Positions 53,756 to 63,590 of a stretch of 64,000 bases of DNA are shown here, in pieces. The stretch is from Acidithiobacillus ferrianus (lineage in GTDB: Bacteria > Pseudomonadota > Gammaproteobacteria > Acidithiobacillales > Acidithiobacillaceae). Every line of letters begins with the position of its first letter. Within the stretch, counting starts at the first letter, position 1. The DNA is taken from positions 1-64,000 of the forward strand of contig NZ_WNJL01000034.1 in NCBI RefSeq assembly GCF_010378095.1, given 5' to 3'. The notes beneath the pieces were generated by a model. That model saw only the letters and a list, made by a program, of their open reading frames with translations, was not told where the DNA came from and searched no databases. Made by a program: the position numbers and the translations under genes.

Positions 53756-54064
53756 ATGACGCTGGTAGCATCCCGCCAAGAGACAAGCAAAGAAAGTCAG
53801 ATCATGACAACCAGACTTCGCCATGCCGCCCTGCGGGGGGTTATGATGACGATCCTTTTGACCGCGCCATTATCTGCCTATGCACGCGAAGATCATGCGC
53901 CAACCAATCCGAGGTATGAAACAAAAATACTGACAGATAAAGCAGAATATTTAACATACACCATGATAGTACAGATCAAGGATGGTCGCTGGAAGGAAGT
54001 CGTCAAGAATGCCCAAAAGGTTGCCGAGATCGGCAAACAAATACAAGCAATAAACGCTTATTGA
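53756..54064 (+). CDS. small exported protein, unknown
   Basis: A 102-residue protein, unrecognised. CAGGAGG precedes ATG 53756; a second start at 53804 would place the hydrophobic signal (GVMMTILLTAPLSAYA) nearer the N-terminus. The mature part is about 60 residues, charged, KILTDKAEYLTYTMIVQIKDGRWKEVVK.. with no Cys. It may be a periplasmic helper of the metal region. Confidence 0.65.
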   Translation: MTLVASRQETSKESQIMTTRLRHAALRGVMMTILLTAPLSAYAREDHAPTNPRYETKILTDKAEYLTYTMIVQIKDGRWKEVVKNAQKVAEIGKQIQAINAY

Positions 54065-54205
54065 TGTGGCTGCTGGCGCCATTAGACCTTCATGACGGGT
54101 AGGAATACGGCATCTGCCGAATGGCTTGATATAACGGGACGACTCCTTTGTGGGGGAGGGACGACCGGGCGGAAGTTAGTCGTGGCGCTGAAGGCAGAAC
54201 TCCTG

Positions 54206-54331
54206 TCACTTGGGCCGCCGAAAGCCGAGGAAAGAGTGCATGGTTAATCCTAAAAACAGCAGTTCCCTTTCGCTGAAATCAAGAGGTTCATCAGATAGGA
54301 CGGGGATTTTGGCGTAAGACGAAGTCACCAT
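54206..54331 (-). CDS. possible 41-residue ORF
   Basis: The minus strand encodes AKIPVLSDEPLDFSERELLFLG and HSFLGFRRPK with good codon texture, stopping at 54206. It is below usual length limits, has a weak ribosome site and no recognised family; it may be the tail of a lost gene. The rest of 54065-54438 holds nothing convincing. Confidence 0.3.
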   Translation of the reverse strand: MVTSSYAKIPVLSDEPLDFSERELLFLGLTMHSFLGFRRPK

Positions 54332-54438
54332 AACGGACTTTAGAGTTATTTTAGTGAGGCATTCTGGTATATATTCGCCGAACAGCCGGTACGAAGGTTA
54401 CGCTACGTCAGGTACAGAACACTCAAGGGATCCCACAA

Positions 54439-55065
<627 letters not shown>

Positions 55066-55248
55066 ACCGTGCAGCGGTTTGGACAGTGGCCCTAAGTTGC
55101 TTTCACAATGCACCGTTACAGTTCGTAAATCGGGTTATCCTGGCATAGTTGCCGTTGCCATCACCCGCTCCTCGGGCGATGGAATGTTTCCATTCGTTAT
55201 CGTTGTTTTGTGCGCGCCACCGTGAGTGCGTCCCAGTCACATGCCCGC

Positions 55249-55785
55249 AGAAGACATTGCGATTGGCCAAGCCGACACTGCCTTGGCACCATTTTGATGG
55301 GGCTGGTAGCCATTGCCTTAGCCGGCCTGATTGCCGCCATCGCGATTACCGCAAGTACTTCCTGGACCGTGGGAGAGGCGCTTAAACTCCCGCGAAGCAT
55401 CAATTTACGGCCTCAACGCGCGCTCCCATTCTACTTATCAGGGTTTCTGGGTACGGCCTTGATCATCCTGATCCCCCACGCCACACTGGGACTCCTGAAC
55501 CTCACCATGCAGGTAGTGGCTTCCATCTTCATACCCGCGGCGACGATGTTCCTGCTGATGCTGCTGAACGACCATGAAATCATGGATCAGCACGTGAATC
55601 GGCCATGGCAGAATATGGCGGCATTCAGCATAGTCGGTTTGCAGAGGATGTCAGGGAGTTGGCACCGTTATCCCGGCACCCGTTCAAGGTGCGGTGAAAA
55701 TCGCGTTTTGGGGGCTGCGGCTCTACATCGTCGCCATGCTGATACTGGTGACGATTGGTTTTACCTGCGGGATGCATTGATTTAG
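55249..55785 (+). pseudogene. NRAMP-family transporter, C-terminal fragment
   Basis: ITASTSWTVGEALKLPRSINLRPQRALPFYLSGFLGTA to NDHEIMDQHVNRPWQNMAAF is the last third of an NRAMP metal transporter, equivalent to helices 8-11. The N-terminal two-thirds, with the metal site, are missing, and after AAFSIVGLQ the frame breaks. It is not closely similar to the intact NRAMP-type gene at 15495. Confidence 0.75.
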
Positions 55786-55933
55786 GGTGCAGGCTTAATC
55801 AAGGAGGCGCCACAACTTGGACAGTAAACAGAAATGTTATATTTTTGATATTAATACATGAAAAATTGTCTGTTTCTGAGCATTACCGCTGGCTGGTGGT
55901 AGTGCCCTAGCGGGCATTGCAAAAGGTACCAAC

Positions 55934-56762
55934 ATGAACAAAATAAAATTTTTTTCCTGTTACCGCCTTGCTGGCAACGCTTATCATGAGCATCCAAGCC
56001 GTACGTGCAGATGATACCACCCAAAATCCCTGCACCGGGCCGTCCGCATTGCTCGCCCTGCTAGATCGACCCACCGTGTCTGACAGCGCCTGTGTGGTGC
56101 AATACGGCCAAGCCGTACTGGAAGCGGGTTACCAACACACCAACCTTACGGGAACCGGAGGCGGCACTGCCGATAATTTTCCCGAGGCGGAATTGCGCTT
56201 TGGCCTACCGGGCCACAACGAATTCGTCCTGCTGCCGCCCAACGACAATCTCCAGCAGGTCCCAGGCAGCCCACATCTCCAGGGGTTCTCGGCCACCACG
56301 GTCGGCATCAAGCACGAATTGGGCTATACCAAACACTGGCTGGGGGCCGTGGAAAGCTTGTTTACCCTGCCCTCCGGAGGCCCGGCCTTCGGCAGCCGGG
56401 GAACAGGGGTAGCTTTTAACGGCATCGTTGACTATGCCCCCAGCAACAACACCGGGATATCCTTGCAATTGGGCGTCACATCTCAGACCAATCCCACACT
56501 CGCAGGCGGTGGCCGCTTCACCAGCGTTAATCCGGACATCACCTTTACCTGGTTGCCTTTGTGGAATCTACAGTTCTATGGCGAGGTCTACGGACAAAGC
56601 CGCACGGGGCCGGGCCTGGGGTCCGGTTTTGATGCGGACGGCGGTGTGCAGTACCTGCTTACCCCCTACTGTGAGGTGGACCTCGAAGAAGGTGTGCGCC
56701 TGAGCGGAAATCTAGGTGGATTTACCCACTACTTCGGGGCAGGGATGGGTTTCCTGTTCTGA
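55934..56762 (+). pseudogene. outer-membrane transporter-like protein, signal peptide frameshifted
   Basis: From 55968 a clean frame encodes a 250-residue beta-rich outer-membrane protein (MetA-pathway/transporter-like) ending HYFGAGMGFLF. Its signal peptide begins at ATG 55934 (MNKIKFF...) but the seven-T run 55949-55955 has one T too many; with six, the sequence reads on as PVTALLATLIMSIQAVRA. Sequencing error, slippage or real mutation are all possible. The last 16 codons recur at 63259-63336. Confidence 0.75.
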
Positions 56763-57335
56763 TCCGTTAGGATCCTTGATAAATCAGTGCGGCCTAGCTT
56801 TAACGGTGTCTTTGGTGTCGTGCCGGGGTGAAGGTTAAATTCCAGGTCCAACCTGGGAGGTGGACGGCCCTGCTACTGGGGCCAAATATGCCGAACTCCT
56901 TCAATAACCCAGGTGTGCAAAGCGAATTTTCAATCAACGGATGGGCATCATACCGATGGTCGCTGATCTTTTACGGTCAAGTGACATCTTCCGATGCTGG
57001 ATCTGTGGAACGGGCGGGCAGGGCTCCACATCCATGCTCCAAGTTACCAGGATTCAGGATGTGCAGTGCTCACCGTGTAGACAATACCGGAATCCTCTCT
57101 GTGAGGCGCTGCGCGCGCAGTGAATACCCAAAGTGGGTGGGGGGTGGCGGTGTTCGTCGCGTCGGTTATCCTCTATCACGCCATGCCGCCATTTGACATG
57201 CGCCGGCTTGCGTCATCGCAGTCTATCTCGATAGTTAACCCCATTGAGGTGTTAAACTATCCATCACTGCACATGATAGCGCTTGCGCCAAGAGTGAGAG
57301 CGACTGATCGCATGATCATTGAAAAGGACGCCGTC
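56763..57335. other. 573-base stretch, only gene debris
   Basis: A GTG-initiated frame at 56828 encodes KFQVQPGRWTALLLGPNMPN and FSINGWASYRWSLIFYGQV, which look like part of a secreted or outer-membrane protein but match nothing recognised; it runs into non-coding sequence. No RNA gene seen. Confidence 0.4.
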
Positions 57336-57530
57336 ATGGATAAGCTCATCGTCGCGCTGTTCGTAATAACCGCCCTTGCAGGGTGTTCGCGTTCCGATGG
57401 TCTGGATGATAGCCATACCGTGAAATGGTACATGGCGCACGATGCCGCCGCCTATCCCTCTTTTCTTGTGGGTTTTTTGGGGCCGGCGAATTCAAATAAT
57501 AACCACCCTCCCTCTGCGGTCAGCCGGTAG
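57336..57530 (+). CDS. EexN-like small lipoprotein, shortened
   Basis: A 64-residue protein with a lipobox (LIVALFVITALAGC, Cys 17) and TVKWYMAHDAAAY, the conserved TVxWYxAH motif of EexN/entry-exclusion-type lipoproteins from conjugative elements. The usual C-terminal CxxNPG..C.NA is missing, so the gene is truncated or altered. AAGGA precedes ATG 57336. It hints at an old integrated conjugative element near the tRNA-Lys gene. Confidence 0.6.
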   Translation: MDKLIVALFVITALAGCSRSDGLDDSHTVKWYMAHDAAAYPSFLVGFLGPANSNNNHPPSAVSR

Positions 57531-57792
57531 GCCACCCAGATGACTGGTGTCACAGGTCGGAAATACGGCGCTACCGGCGGGCTATCTCACCTGGATGGGG
57601 CCCGAAAAAAAATGACACCGCTGAATGGCCCTGCGTCCGAATTCTCGCCGGAGCGTGTCCCAATTGCCAGTGGTGAACGCCCAAGGGATGGGAGATTGCA
57701 GGGTTCGCGCAATGGATACCGTGTGGAGGCCAGTTACCGAAAATACAAAAACCGCCTAGGCTGGAACTCGCATAACACCTTGTTTTATTTGG

Positions 57793-57865
57793 TGGGGACG
57801 GCGGGATTCGAACCCGCGACCCACGGCTTAAAAGGCCGCTGCTCTACCGACTGAGCTACATCCCC
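57793..57865 (-). tRNA. tRNA-Lys (anticodon TTT)
   Basis: The minus strand folds as a cloverleaf: acceptor GGGGATG/CGTCCCC, D-arm GCTCAGTCGGTAGAGC, anticodon loop CTTTTAA with TTT, T-loop GGTTCGAATCC, discriminator A, CCA encoded at 57790-57792. Nothing else was seen in 57531-57789. Confidence 0.97.
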
Positions 57866-58067
57866 AAAGGCAACATCTAGCAAGATAACTGCTAGGGCTG
57901 CGTATTATCCAGTGCAGGCGGAGACTGGTCAAGGCTGGTCAGCCACACAAGCGCCCGCGTACATCGGTTCGATGCATACGGGAGTTTGGCGCACTGCAGC
58001 CCTCGCAAAGCAAACGCACGCGAGTGCTAAGTGTCTCTACGGGAGAATCATATGCAGAAAACTTGAG

Positions 58068-58097
58068 CGGGAGTAGCGCAATATTTCGCTACTCCCG
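58068..58097. repeat. perfect 11-bp inverted repeat (hairpin 1 upstream of LysR gene)
   Basis: CGGGAGTAGCG and CGCTACTCCCG with an 8-base loop. Not followed by a T run, so not a standard terminator. It lies 120 bases upstream of the LysR start. The rest of 57866-58219 is non-coding. Confidence 0.7.
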
Positions 58098-58132
58098 AAG
58101 GATGGTTAGTTTTAACATGAGCGTTCGCATTT

Positions 58133-58186
58133 TGGTGATCGTGGGCAATTTTGCCGATTTTCCAGAACCGGTGCCCACGATCACCA
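58133..58186. repeat. perfect 15-bp inverted repeat (hairpin 2 upstream of LysR gene)
   Basis: TGGTGATCGTGGGCA at 58133-58147 and its exact complement at 58172-58186 with a 24-base loop, ending 15 bases before the AGGGAGGA ribosome site of the LysR gene. It could be an RNA leader structure or a protein-binding repeat. Confidence 0.7.
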
Positions 58187-58219
58187 GAATATGCATCCAC
58201 CTCAGGGAGGACCATCTCG

Positions 58220-59128
58220 TTGCGCAACCTTGACGATCTAGTCGTATTCATTCGTGTTGTGGACTGTGCTAGCTTTTCAGCGGCCGCGCGATCTCTCGAT
58301 CTGTCGCCGACGACTGTCAGCAAACAGATCACAAGACTAGAGAAACAGCTTAATATAGGTTTGTTCGAACGAAATACTCGTCAAATAAAAATAACAGATG
58401 AAGGGCGGGCGATAGCCGAGCGCATGCGGTCAGCATTGGCTCTGCTTGACGAAGCTACTGAAATCGCTCGAAGGGGAGCGGCCGATCTCGATGGTACAAT
58501 TCGCATTACCGCTCCGGTTCCATTCGGCAGCCGTTATATAGCAGCCGCCACCGCTGCGTTTCGCAAACTTCATCCAAAGGTTGGTTTCGAGTTATATCTA
58601 ACTGATCGAATCATTGATCTCTATGCGAGTGATGTCGATGTGGCGATCCGGATTGCTCATCTCAACGATTCGCAATTAATTGCCCGCCGTCTCGCCAACA
58701 ACCATCGTATTTTGGTTGCATCGCCCGAATATCTGGAACGCTATGGTACGCCCAGTCATCCGAAGGATTTAGCTAAACATGCCTGTCTTCTCTTTTCTTA
58801 TCCAGGCTATCCACGAAATAATTGGAACCTGCACTCGACCATTGTTACTGGTGATGCAGAAGTGATCTTCGTGAACAGCGATCTCGTGACCGATAGCGGA
58901 GATACGCTCCGAAATTGGTGTGTTGAAGGGCTCGGGATCTCGCTGAGAGAAAGGTGGGACATCACAGACGAGATTCGGGCTGGTAGATTAACCCATGTCC
59001 TTCCAGACTGGGAGGAACAAGCGAACCCAATTAGTCTCGTTCGTCCGAAGAGATATCCAACACCCAAGCGTATAAGCGCCTTCGGTGAGTTTCTTGCCCA
59101 GCAGTGGCGTAATCCTCCATGGGAATGA
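58220..59128 (+). CDS. LysR-family regulator
   Basis: A 302-residue LysR protein: winged helix at residues 3-60 (FSAAARSLDLSPTTVSKQITRLEKQL), then a periplasmic-binding-like effector domain. It belongs to the group where MFS or oxidoreductase genes are targets. The start is TTG 58220, set by AGGGAGGA eight bases before it; the longer frame includes the hairpin leader and is unlikely. It faces the MFS gene across 316 bases. Confidence 0.92.
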   Translation: MRNLDDLVVFIRVVDCASFSAAARSLDLSPTTVSKQITRLEKQLNIGLFERNTRQIKITDEGRAIAERMRSALALLDEATEIARRGAADLDGTIRITAPVPFGSRYIAAATAAFRKLHPKVGFELYLTDRIIDLYASDVDVAIRIAHLNDSQLIARRLANNHRILVASPEYLERYGTPSHPKDLAKHACLLFSYPGYPRNNWNLHSTIVTGDAEVIFVNSDLVTDSGDTLRNWCVEGLGISLRERWDITDEIRAGRLTHVLPDWEEQANPISLVRPKRYPTPKRISAFGEFLAQQWRNPPWE

Positions 59129-59444
59129 GTAAAGTGGCTCGCATTCCGCTGGAGGCCAGCGGAATGCACACGCTGCTTCTTCTGTATCAGAATAGATACA
59201 AACCCACAATTTAACCTACTTTTCTCCCATGCCACCCCTAGCACTTGTGATTCGTATTTTCTCTAAAAATATTGCCTAATTGTACTGATACAATATTTCC
59301 AATAGTTTTTAGCCCCAATAAATAGCATGAAACTTTCGACATAAAGTCATTAATAACTCATATATTATAGATTACATAGTTCTTATAGGAGAACCAACTT
59401 TTTGAGAATACGAGAAAAACAGAGGTTGTGTATGAATGGCTATA
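59129..59444. other. 316-base AT-rich convergent intergenic region
   Basis: Between the 3' ends of the LysR and MFS genes. Clearly AT-rich from 59230 to 59420, with several short A/T palindromes; no gene, RNA or confident terminator found. Confidence 0.5.
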
Positions 59445-60653
59445 TCAGGGTTCTTCCTGCACATGCGCAACTTTTGTGGTTCGCGTCAGCGCTCTCATGG
59501 AGGGTAGAGTTAGCTGACAAACAAGCGCGAAGATCGAGATCGCAGTGATGCCCGTCCCGATTGGCGCCAGTGATTGCAGTCCCCAGACATGAATCGCGAC
59601 GCCGCCGATACCAGAGCCAGCCATGACACCGGTATTGAAGGCGGCAATGTTCATTCCTGAAGCGACATCCATGGTTTGCGGTCGGTGACGCTCGGCTAGC
59701 ATCAGGAGACGTGACTGAAGTGGGGGGATTACGCCATAGGTAGTGAACCCGAGCAATGCCACGAGCCCGATCATTGTGGCAGACTGGTGCAGCGAAAAAG
59801 CGATCAGTCCGAGCGATAACATAATGCCAAAGAGCAGGATAACCGAGGCACGATCCATCCCCTGGCTGTCAGTAAGACGCCCCCCCAACACGTTGCCGAG
59901 TGCCGCACCAAAGCCGTAAGCGAGCAGCGTCAAGCTAATGATCTCGACGCTGGCACCAGCTATCTGAAGCAGAGTCGGTGAGACGAAGGAGTAGAAGGCA
60001 AAGGAACCTGCATAGGAAAGCATGGGTATGCTTGCACCCGCCAGCATCTTGCGGTCAAACAAAACGTCGAGATCGCGCCACCCTGAACCCCTAGTCGTGG
60101 CCTCACCCGAGCCGACGGGCATCAGTGTAGCGATGCCTAAACTACCGATCAGCGCGCAGATGGCGATGGCGAAGAAGATAATTTGCCAGCCTAGAATGCT
60201 GCCCAGCCAAGTTCCAAGCGGCACCGCGAGTGACATGGCTACCGTCAAGCCTCCAAAGACGAGTGCCAGCGTTGCACCGGCGCGCCGAGGAACGACGAGC
60301 CGGGTAGCAACCCTGGAGGCGACGGCGAAGAAGACACCGTGAGCCAGCCCCGACAGAAAGCGGGCGCACAGCAGCAAAGTCAGACTTTCGGAAAAACTCG
60401 TCATCAGGTTCCCTGCACTGAAAACCAACATGGCAGCAAGGATCAGATGCTTGCGCGGCCGATTTGCGGCGAAAGCCGTCAGGATTGGCGCACCGATGAC
60501 GACCCCAGCGGCATAGAATGTAACCGTTAGGCCAATCTGGGTGACACTGACATTAAAGTACGTCGCCATGACGGAATTGAGGCCGATAGTTATGAACTCG
60601 CTGAATCCGAAAGCGAAGGCGCAAAGCGAAAAAATGTAGATGATGGGGGGCAC
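59445..60653 (-). CDS. MFS transporter (DHA1-like)
   Basis: A 402-residue, twelve-helix major facilitator: FSEFITIGLNSVMATYFNVSVTQIGLTVTFYAAGVVIGAP is the family start with motif A-like GRLTDSQG in the second half and RFLSGLAHGVFFAVASRVA (motif C region). AraJ/arabinose-efflux style drug or sugar exporter. GTG start at 60653 is supported by GGAGG nine bases upstream. Lower GC than neighbours. Convergent with the LysR gene, probably its target. Confidence 0.9.
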   Translation of the reverse strand: MPPIIYIFSLCAFAFGFSEFITIGLNSVMATYFNVSVTQIGLTVTFYAAGVVIGAPILTAFAANRPRKHLILAAMLVFSAGNLMTSFSESLTLLLCARFLSGLAHGVFFAVASRVATRLVVPRRAGATLALVFGGLTVAMSLAVPLGTWLGSILGWQIIFFAIAICALIGSLGIATLMPVGSGEATTRGSGWRDLDVLFDRKMLAGASIPMLSYAGSFAFYSFVSPTLLQIAGASVEIISLTLLAYGFGAALGNVLGGRLTDSQGMDRASVILLFGIMLSLGLIAFSLHQSATMIGLVALLGFTTYGVIPPLQSRLLMLAERHRPQTMDVASGMNIAAFNTGVMAGSGIGGVAIHVWGLQSLAPIGTGITAISIFALVCQLTLPSMRALTRTTKVAHVQEEP

Positions 60654-61258
60654 GGACCCAACCTCCGTTCAAGTGACCAACATTGCTTGCAAGATTTTTG
60701 GATCAGACGAGATGCACTGATGTTGATGGCAGCTTGCGCTTTGTGCGTTCTATACAAAAGGCTTCTAATGGAAAAATACTTGTGGCGAATTGGTATAAAT
60801 GAGCTTCGTGCAGTCGACTAGAGGCGGCCATTGCTTGAGCACGAGCTGAAAGCCCAGCTTGATGTAGCAAGATCAACAATCCTTGCGGGTTCGTTGCTAA
60901 CAGTCTATTTCTATTTGCTATAGTCATTTTTAGTCTGGGAATAATATCCAACTATTTGTTTTCATGGACATAGATGCACAGGACAAATCTGCCGTGACCG
61001 TGTAACCGCAGGGCCTCGCCATTCTCTCCACTTAGTCCTATGATTTAACCTCTGAAGGTTTCGTCCTTCTGAAGAAGGAAGGCCGCGAGGTCCGGCAGCG
61101 CACCATCAAGGATCTGGATCGGGCCGCCTCGACGCTGCCGAGGCATACCGGATGCTCCTTGATACCGGTCGTGTATATTGAACAATATTGTAAATCCACC
61201 CAATATTGGAATTTCCCAGTAATCGCCGATACCACTGAATTCATGAATGGGAGAGATC
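60654..61258. other. 605-base stretch without a supported gene
   Basis: A minus-strand 82-codon frame at 60703-60951 lacks a family or ribosome site. Between 61048 and 61190 the plus strand reads TSEGFVLLKKEGREVRQRTIKDLDRAA, coding-like debris of unknown origin. GGGAGAG at the right end belongs to pirin. Confidence 0.4.
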
Positions 61259-61957
61259 ATGATCACCATACGGAAAAACCAGGAACGTGGCCTGTCCTCC
61301 CATGATTGGCTGGACAGTCGCCATACTTTCTCCTTTGCGGGCTACTACGATCCAGACTGGGTGGGTTTTGCCAGTTTACGTGTAATCAATGACGACCATG
61401 TTGCGCCGGGCGCCGGTTTTTCACCGCACCCTCACAAAAACATGGAAATTATCAGCTATGTGCTGGAAGGGGATCTGAGGCATGAGGACAGCATGGGCAA
61501 CCGCGCGCTGATTCGTGCCGGCGAGGTGCAACGGATCAGCGCGGGGAGCGGCATTGTTCACAGCGAATACAACGCCTCGGCCACGCAACCGGTGCACTTT
61601 CTGCAGATCTGGATTGAGCCCAATGTGCTAGGTGGCAATCCCGCTTATGCCCAGAGGCGCTTTGACGCGGCAATAAAGCAGGGGCACCTATGCCCGATCG
61701 TATCTCCCAATGGGAGGGATGGATCACTCAGCATCCAACAGGATGCCCTACTCTATGCCGCCTTGCTGGAAACGGGGGAGCACGTGGAATACGCCCTATC
61801 CCCAGAACACAGGGCTTACGTGCAGGTAGTCCGCGGCAAGGTGAATGTGGATGGTGCCGAACTGAGCGCCGGGGACGGCGCCGGTATTCGCACGGAAACG
61901 ACCGTGGGCATCACCGCCCTCGCACCGAGTGAACTTTTATTGTTTGACCTGCATTGA
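61259..61957 (+). CDS. pirin-family protein (YhhW-like)
   Basis: A 232-residue bicupin: ERGLSSHDWLDSRHTFSFAGYYDP, then metal ligands in FSPHPHKNMEIISYVLEGDLRHEDS and SGIVHSEYN (His, His, His, Glu). Some members are quercetin 2,3-dioxygenases; others regulate metabolism, so the reaction is unsure. GGGAGAG precedes ATG 61259; an in-frame ATG four codons upstream forms part of that site. Confidence 0.93.
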   Translation: MITIRKNQERGLSSHDWLDSRHTFSFAGYYDPDWVGFASLRVINDDHVAPGAGFSPHPHKNMEIISYVLEGDLRHEDSMGNRALIRAGEVQRISAGSGIVHSEYNASATQPVHFLQIWIEPNVLGGNPAYAQRRFDAAIKQGHLCPIVSPNGRDGSLSIQQDALLYAALLETGEHVEYALSPEHRAYVQVVRGKVNVDGAELSAGDGAGIRTETTVGITALAPSELLLFDLH

Positions 61958-62226
61958 GGCGGACCAGTCTCGGATATCAATCGCTATTCGGGCGTTGTTA
62001 TTCTGGATCGTCCACTGGTTCTTCAGTATCGGGGATCATTGGCCGCATCGTGCTGAGGACTTCCCGGTTCACGGTTATATCCACCATGTCCACACCGAAG
62101 CCCCCCAATACGCTATCCAAAGCGACAAAAGCCGCCACGCGGCCTATCATAAGGGCTGTGCCCTGCGACTCGTGGGCGGAGAATCGCAGGATTGATCATC
62201 CCGGTCTTCCCGAGGAGGTGGCCGCC

Positions 62227-63285
62227 ATGGAAGGGAAAGGCCTGCCTGGAGTGCTGGACTCCACCGTAAAGGACCTGGCCCCCGCCTATTTCGCCCTGGT
62301 GATGGCCACGGGCATCATCTCTCTGACGGCGAAGGCCATGGGTCTTCCGATCCTCGCACGGTTGCTTTTCTGGCTCAACGGGGCCTTCTACGGGGTTCTA
62401 TGGTTCCTGTCCTTTTGGCGCATTCTCCGCTTTGGCCGACGCTTGCGCGCGGATCTCACGGATCACCTGCGCGGTCCCGGATTCTTTTCGGCGGTGGCCG
62501 GATCCAGCGTCCTGGGCAGCCAGTTCGTCGTTCTTGCGGGCCAGGAAATGGTGGCCCTTCTGCTCTGGGGCCTCTCTCTCATCCTTTGGTTGATGTTGAA
62601 CTACGGTCTATTCACCGTCTTCATCATCCAAAGACGCAAGCCTTCCTTGGAACAGGGCATCACCGGCGCCTGGCTCTTGGCGGTGGTGGCCGCCCAGTCC
62701 CTCGCCGTACTCGCCGCGATTCTGGATGCGCGCTGGGAGCCCATGCATCGCCTGGAATTCAATTTCATCGCGCTCTCTTTATGGCTCTGGGGCGGCATGC
62801 TTTATATCTGGATCGTGGTGCTCATCGTTTATCGTTACACGTTCTTCCGTTTTTCGGCGCAGGATCTGGTGCCGCCGTACTGGATCAACATGGGGGCTAT
62901 GGCCATCTCCACCCTCGCGGGTTCCCTGCTCATCGCCAACGGTCGCGATGCGCCTTATCTGCATGCTCTTTTACCCTTCCTCAAGGGCTTCACGGTCTTT
63001 TACTGGGCCACGGGAAGTTGGTGGATCCCGTTGCTGATCGTCCTGGAGGTCTGGCGCCACGGCGTCAAGAGGATTCCCGTCCGCTACGACCCCCTCTACT
63101 GGAGCATGGTCTTCCCCCTCGGCATGTACAGTCTCTGCACCCTCCACATGGCGCAGAGCATGGATCTGCCCTTTTTGCTCCCCCTCGGAAGGCTCTTCTT
63201 CTATCTGGCGCTGCTCGCTTGGGCGATTACCTTTTGTGGAATGATCCACCGCTTGGGGTCAGGTCTGCGCACGGGAACGAAATAG
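62227..63285 (+). CDS. SLAC1/TehA-type (TDT) transporter
   Basis: A 352-residue, ten-helix protein of the TDT family: DLAPAYFALVMATGIISLTAKAMG at the start, and the aromatic gate region typical of TehA/SLAC1 anion channels and C4-dicarboxylate carriers. GAGGAGGT lies before ATG 62227; the frame continues upstream but without protein-like sequence. The 61958-62226 gap has no clear gene. Substrate (anion, sulfite, dicarboxylate) not determinable. Confidence 0.87.
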   Translation: MEGKGLPGVLDSTVKDLAPAYFALVMATGIISLTAKAMGLPILARLLFWLNGAFYGVLWFLSFWRILRFGRRLRADLTDHLRGPGFFSAVAGSSVLGSQFVVLAGQEMVALLLWGLSLILWLMLNYGLFTVFIIQRRKPSLEQGITGAWLLAVVAAQSLAVLAAILDARWEPMHRLEFNFIALSLWLWGGMLYIWIVVLIVYRYTFFRFSAQDLVPPYWINMGAMAISTLAGSLLIANGRDAPYLHALLPFLKGFTVFYWATGSWWIPLLIVLEVWRHGVKRIPVRYDPLYWSMVFPLGMYSLCTLHMAQSMDLPFLLPLGRLFFYLALLAWAITFCGMIHRLGSGLRTGTK

Positions 63286-63359
63286 AAAACCCATGCCTGC
63301 CCCGAAGTAATGGGTAAAGCCACCCAGGTTCCCGCAGGGGTCTTGACGATGGTGGCCAT
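63259..63359 (-). pseudogene. scraps of an integrase start and an outer-membrane-protein tail
   Basis: Minus strand from ATG 63359 reads MATIVKTPAGTW, the usual beginning of many tyrosine integrases; in another frame from about 63336, GNLGGFTHYFGAGMGFLF repeats the C-terminus of the protein at 55934-56762. Both are tiny relics beside the tRNA-Met gene, overlapping the 3' end of the SLAC1-type gene. Confidence 0.5.
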
Positions 63360-63449
63360 GGCAGGAATCCTCTCGACAGGATCGGTACTGTACTGAATCC
63401 GCACCCGGGGACTGTCAGAGTCATAATTATGACATCTTGTTTTGCTTGG

Positions 63450-63523
63450 TGGCGCTTCAGGGACTCGAACCCCGGACACGCGGATTATGATTCCGCTGCT
63501 CTAACCAGCTGAGCTAAAGCGCC
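63450..63523 (-). tRNA. tRNA-Met (anticodon CAT)
   Basis: Cloverleaf on the minus strand: acceptor GGCGCTT/GAAGCGCC, D-arm GCTCAGCTGGTTAGAGC, anticodon loop ATCATAA with CAT, T-arm GGGTTCGAGTCCC, CCA encoded at 63447-63449. An elongator tRNA-Met is most likely; a tRNA-Ile2 with modified CAT cannot be excluded. Not an initiator form (acceptor is fully paired). Confidence 0.92.
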
Positions 63524-63590
63524 GTGAGGCGCCAATTAAAGCCCTAACCGGCGCGCCTGTCAAGGCGACCGGCGCTTCGCCCATTCCGCG

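Noticed and set aside
57540..57854. A plus-strand protein ending GTAGFEPATHGLKGRCSTD
   Set aside because: The C-terminal part is the translation of the antisense tRNA-Lys gene, a well-known annotation artefact.
60703..60951. An 82-codon minus-strand frame upstream of the MFS gene
   Set aside because: No ribosome site, no domain, atypical codon use; treated as non-coding.
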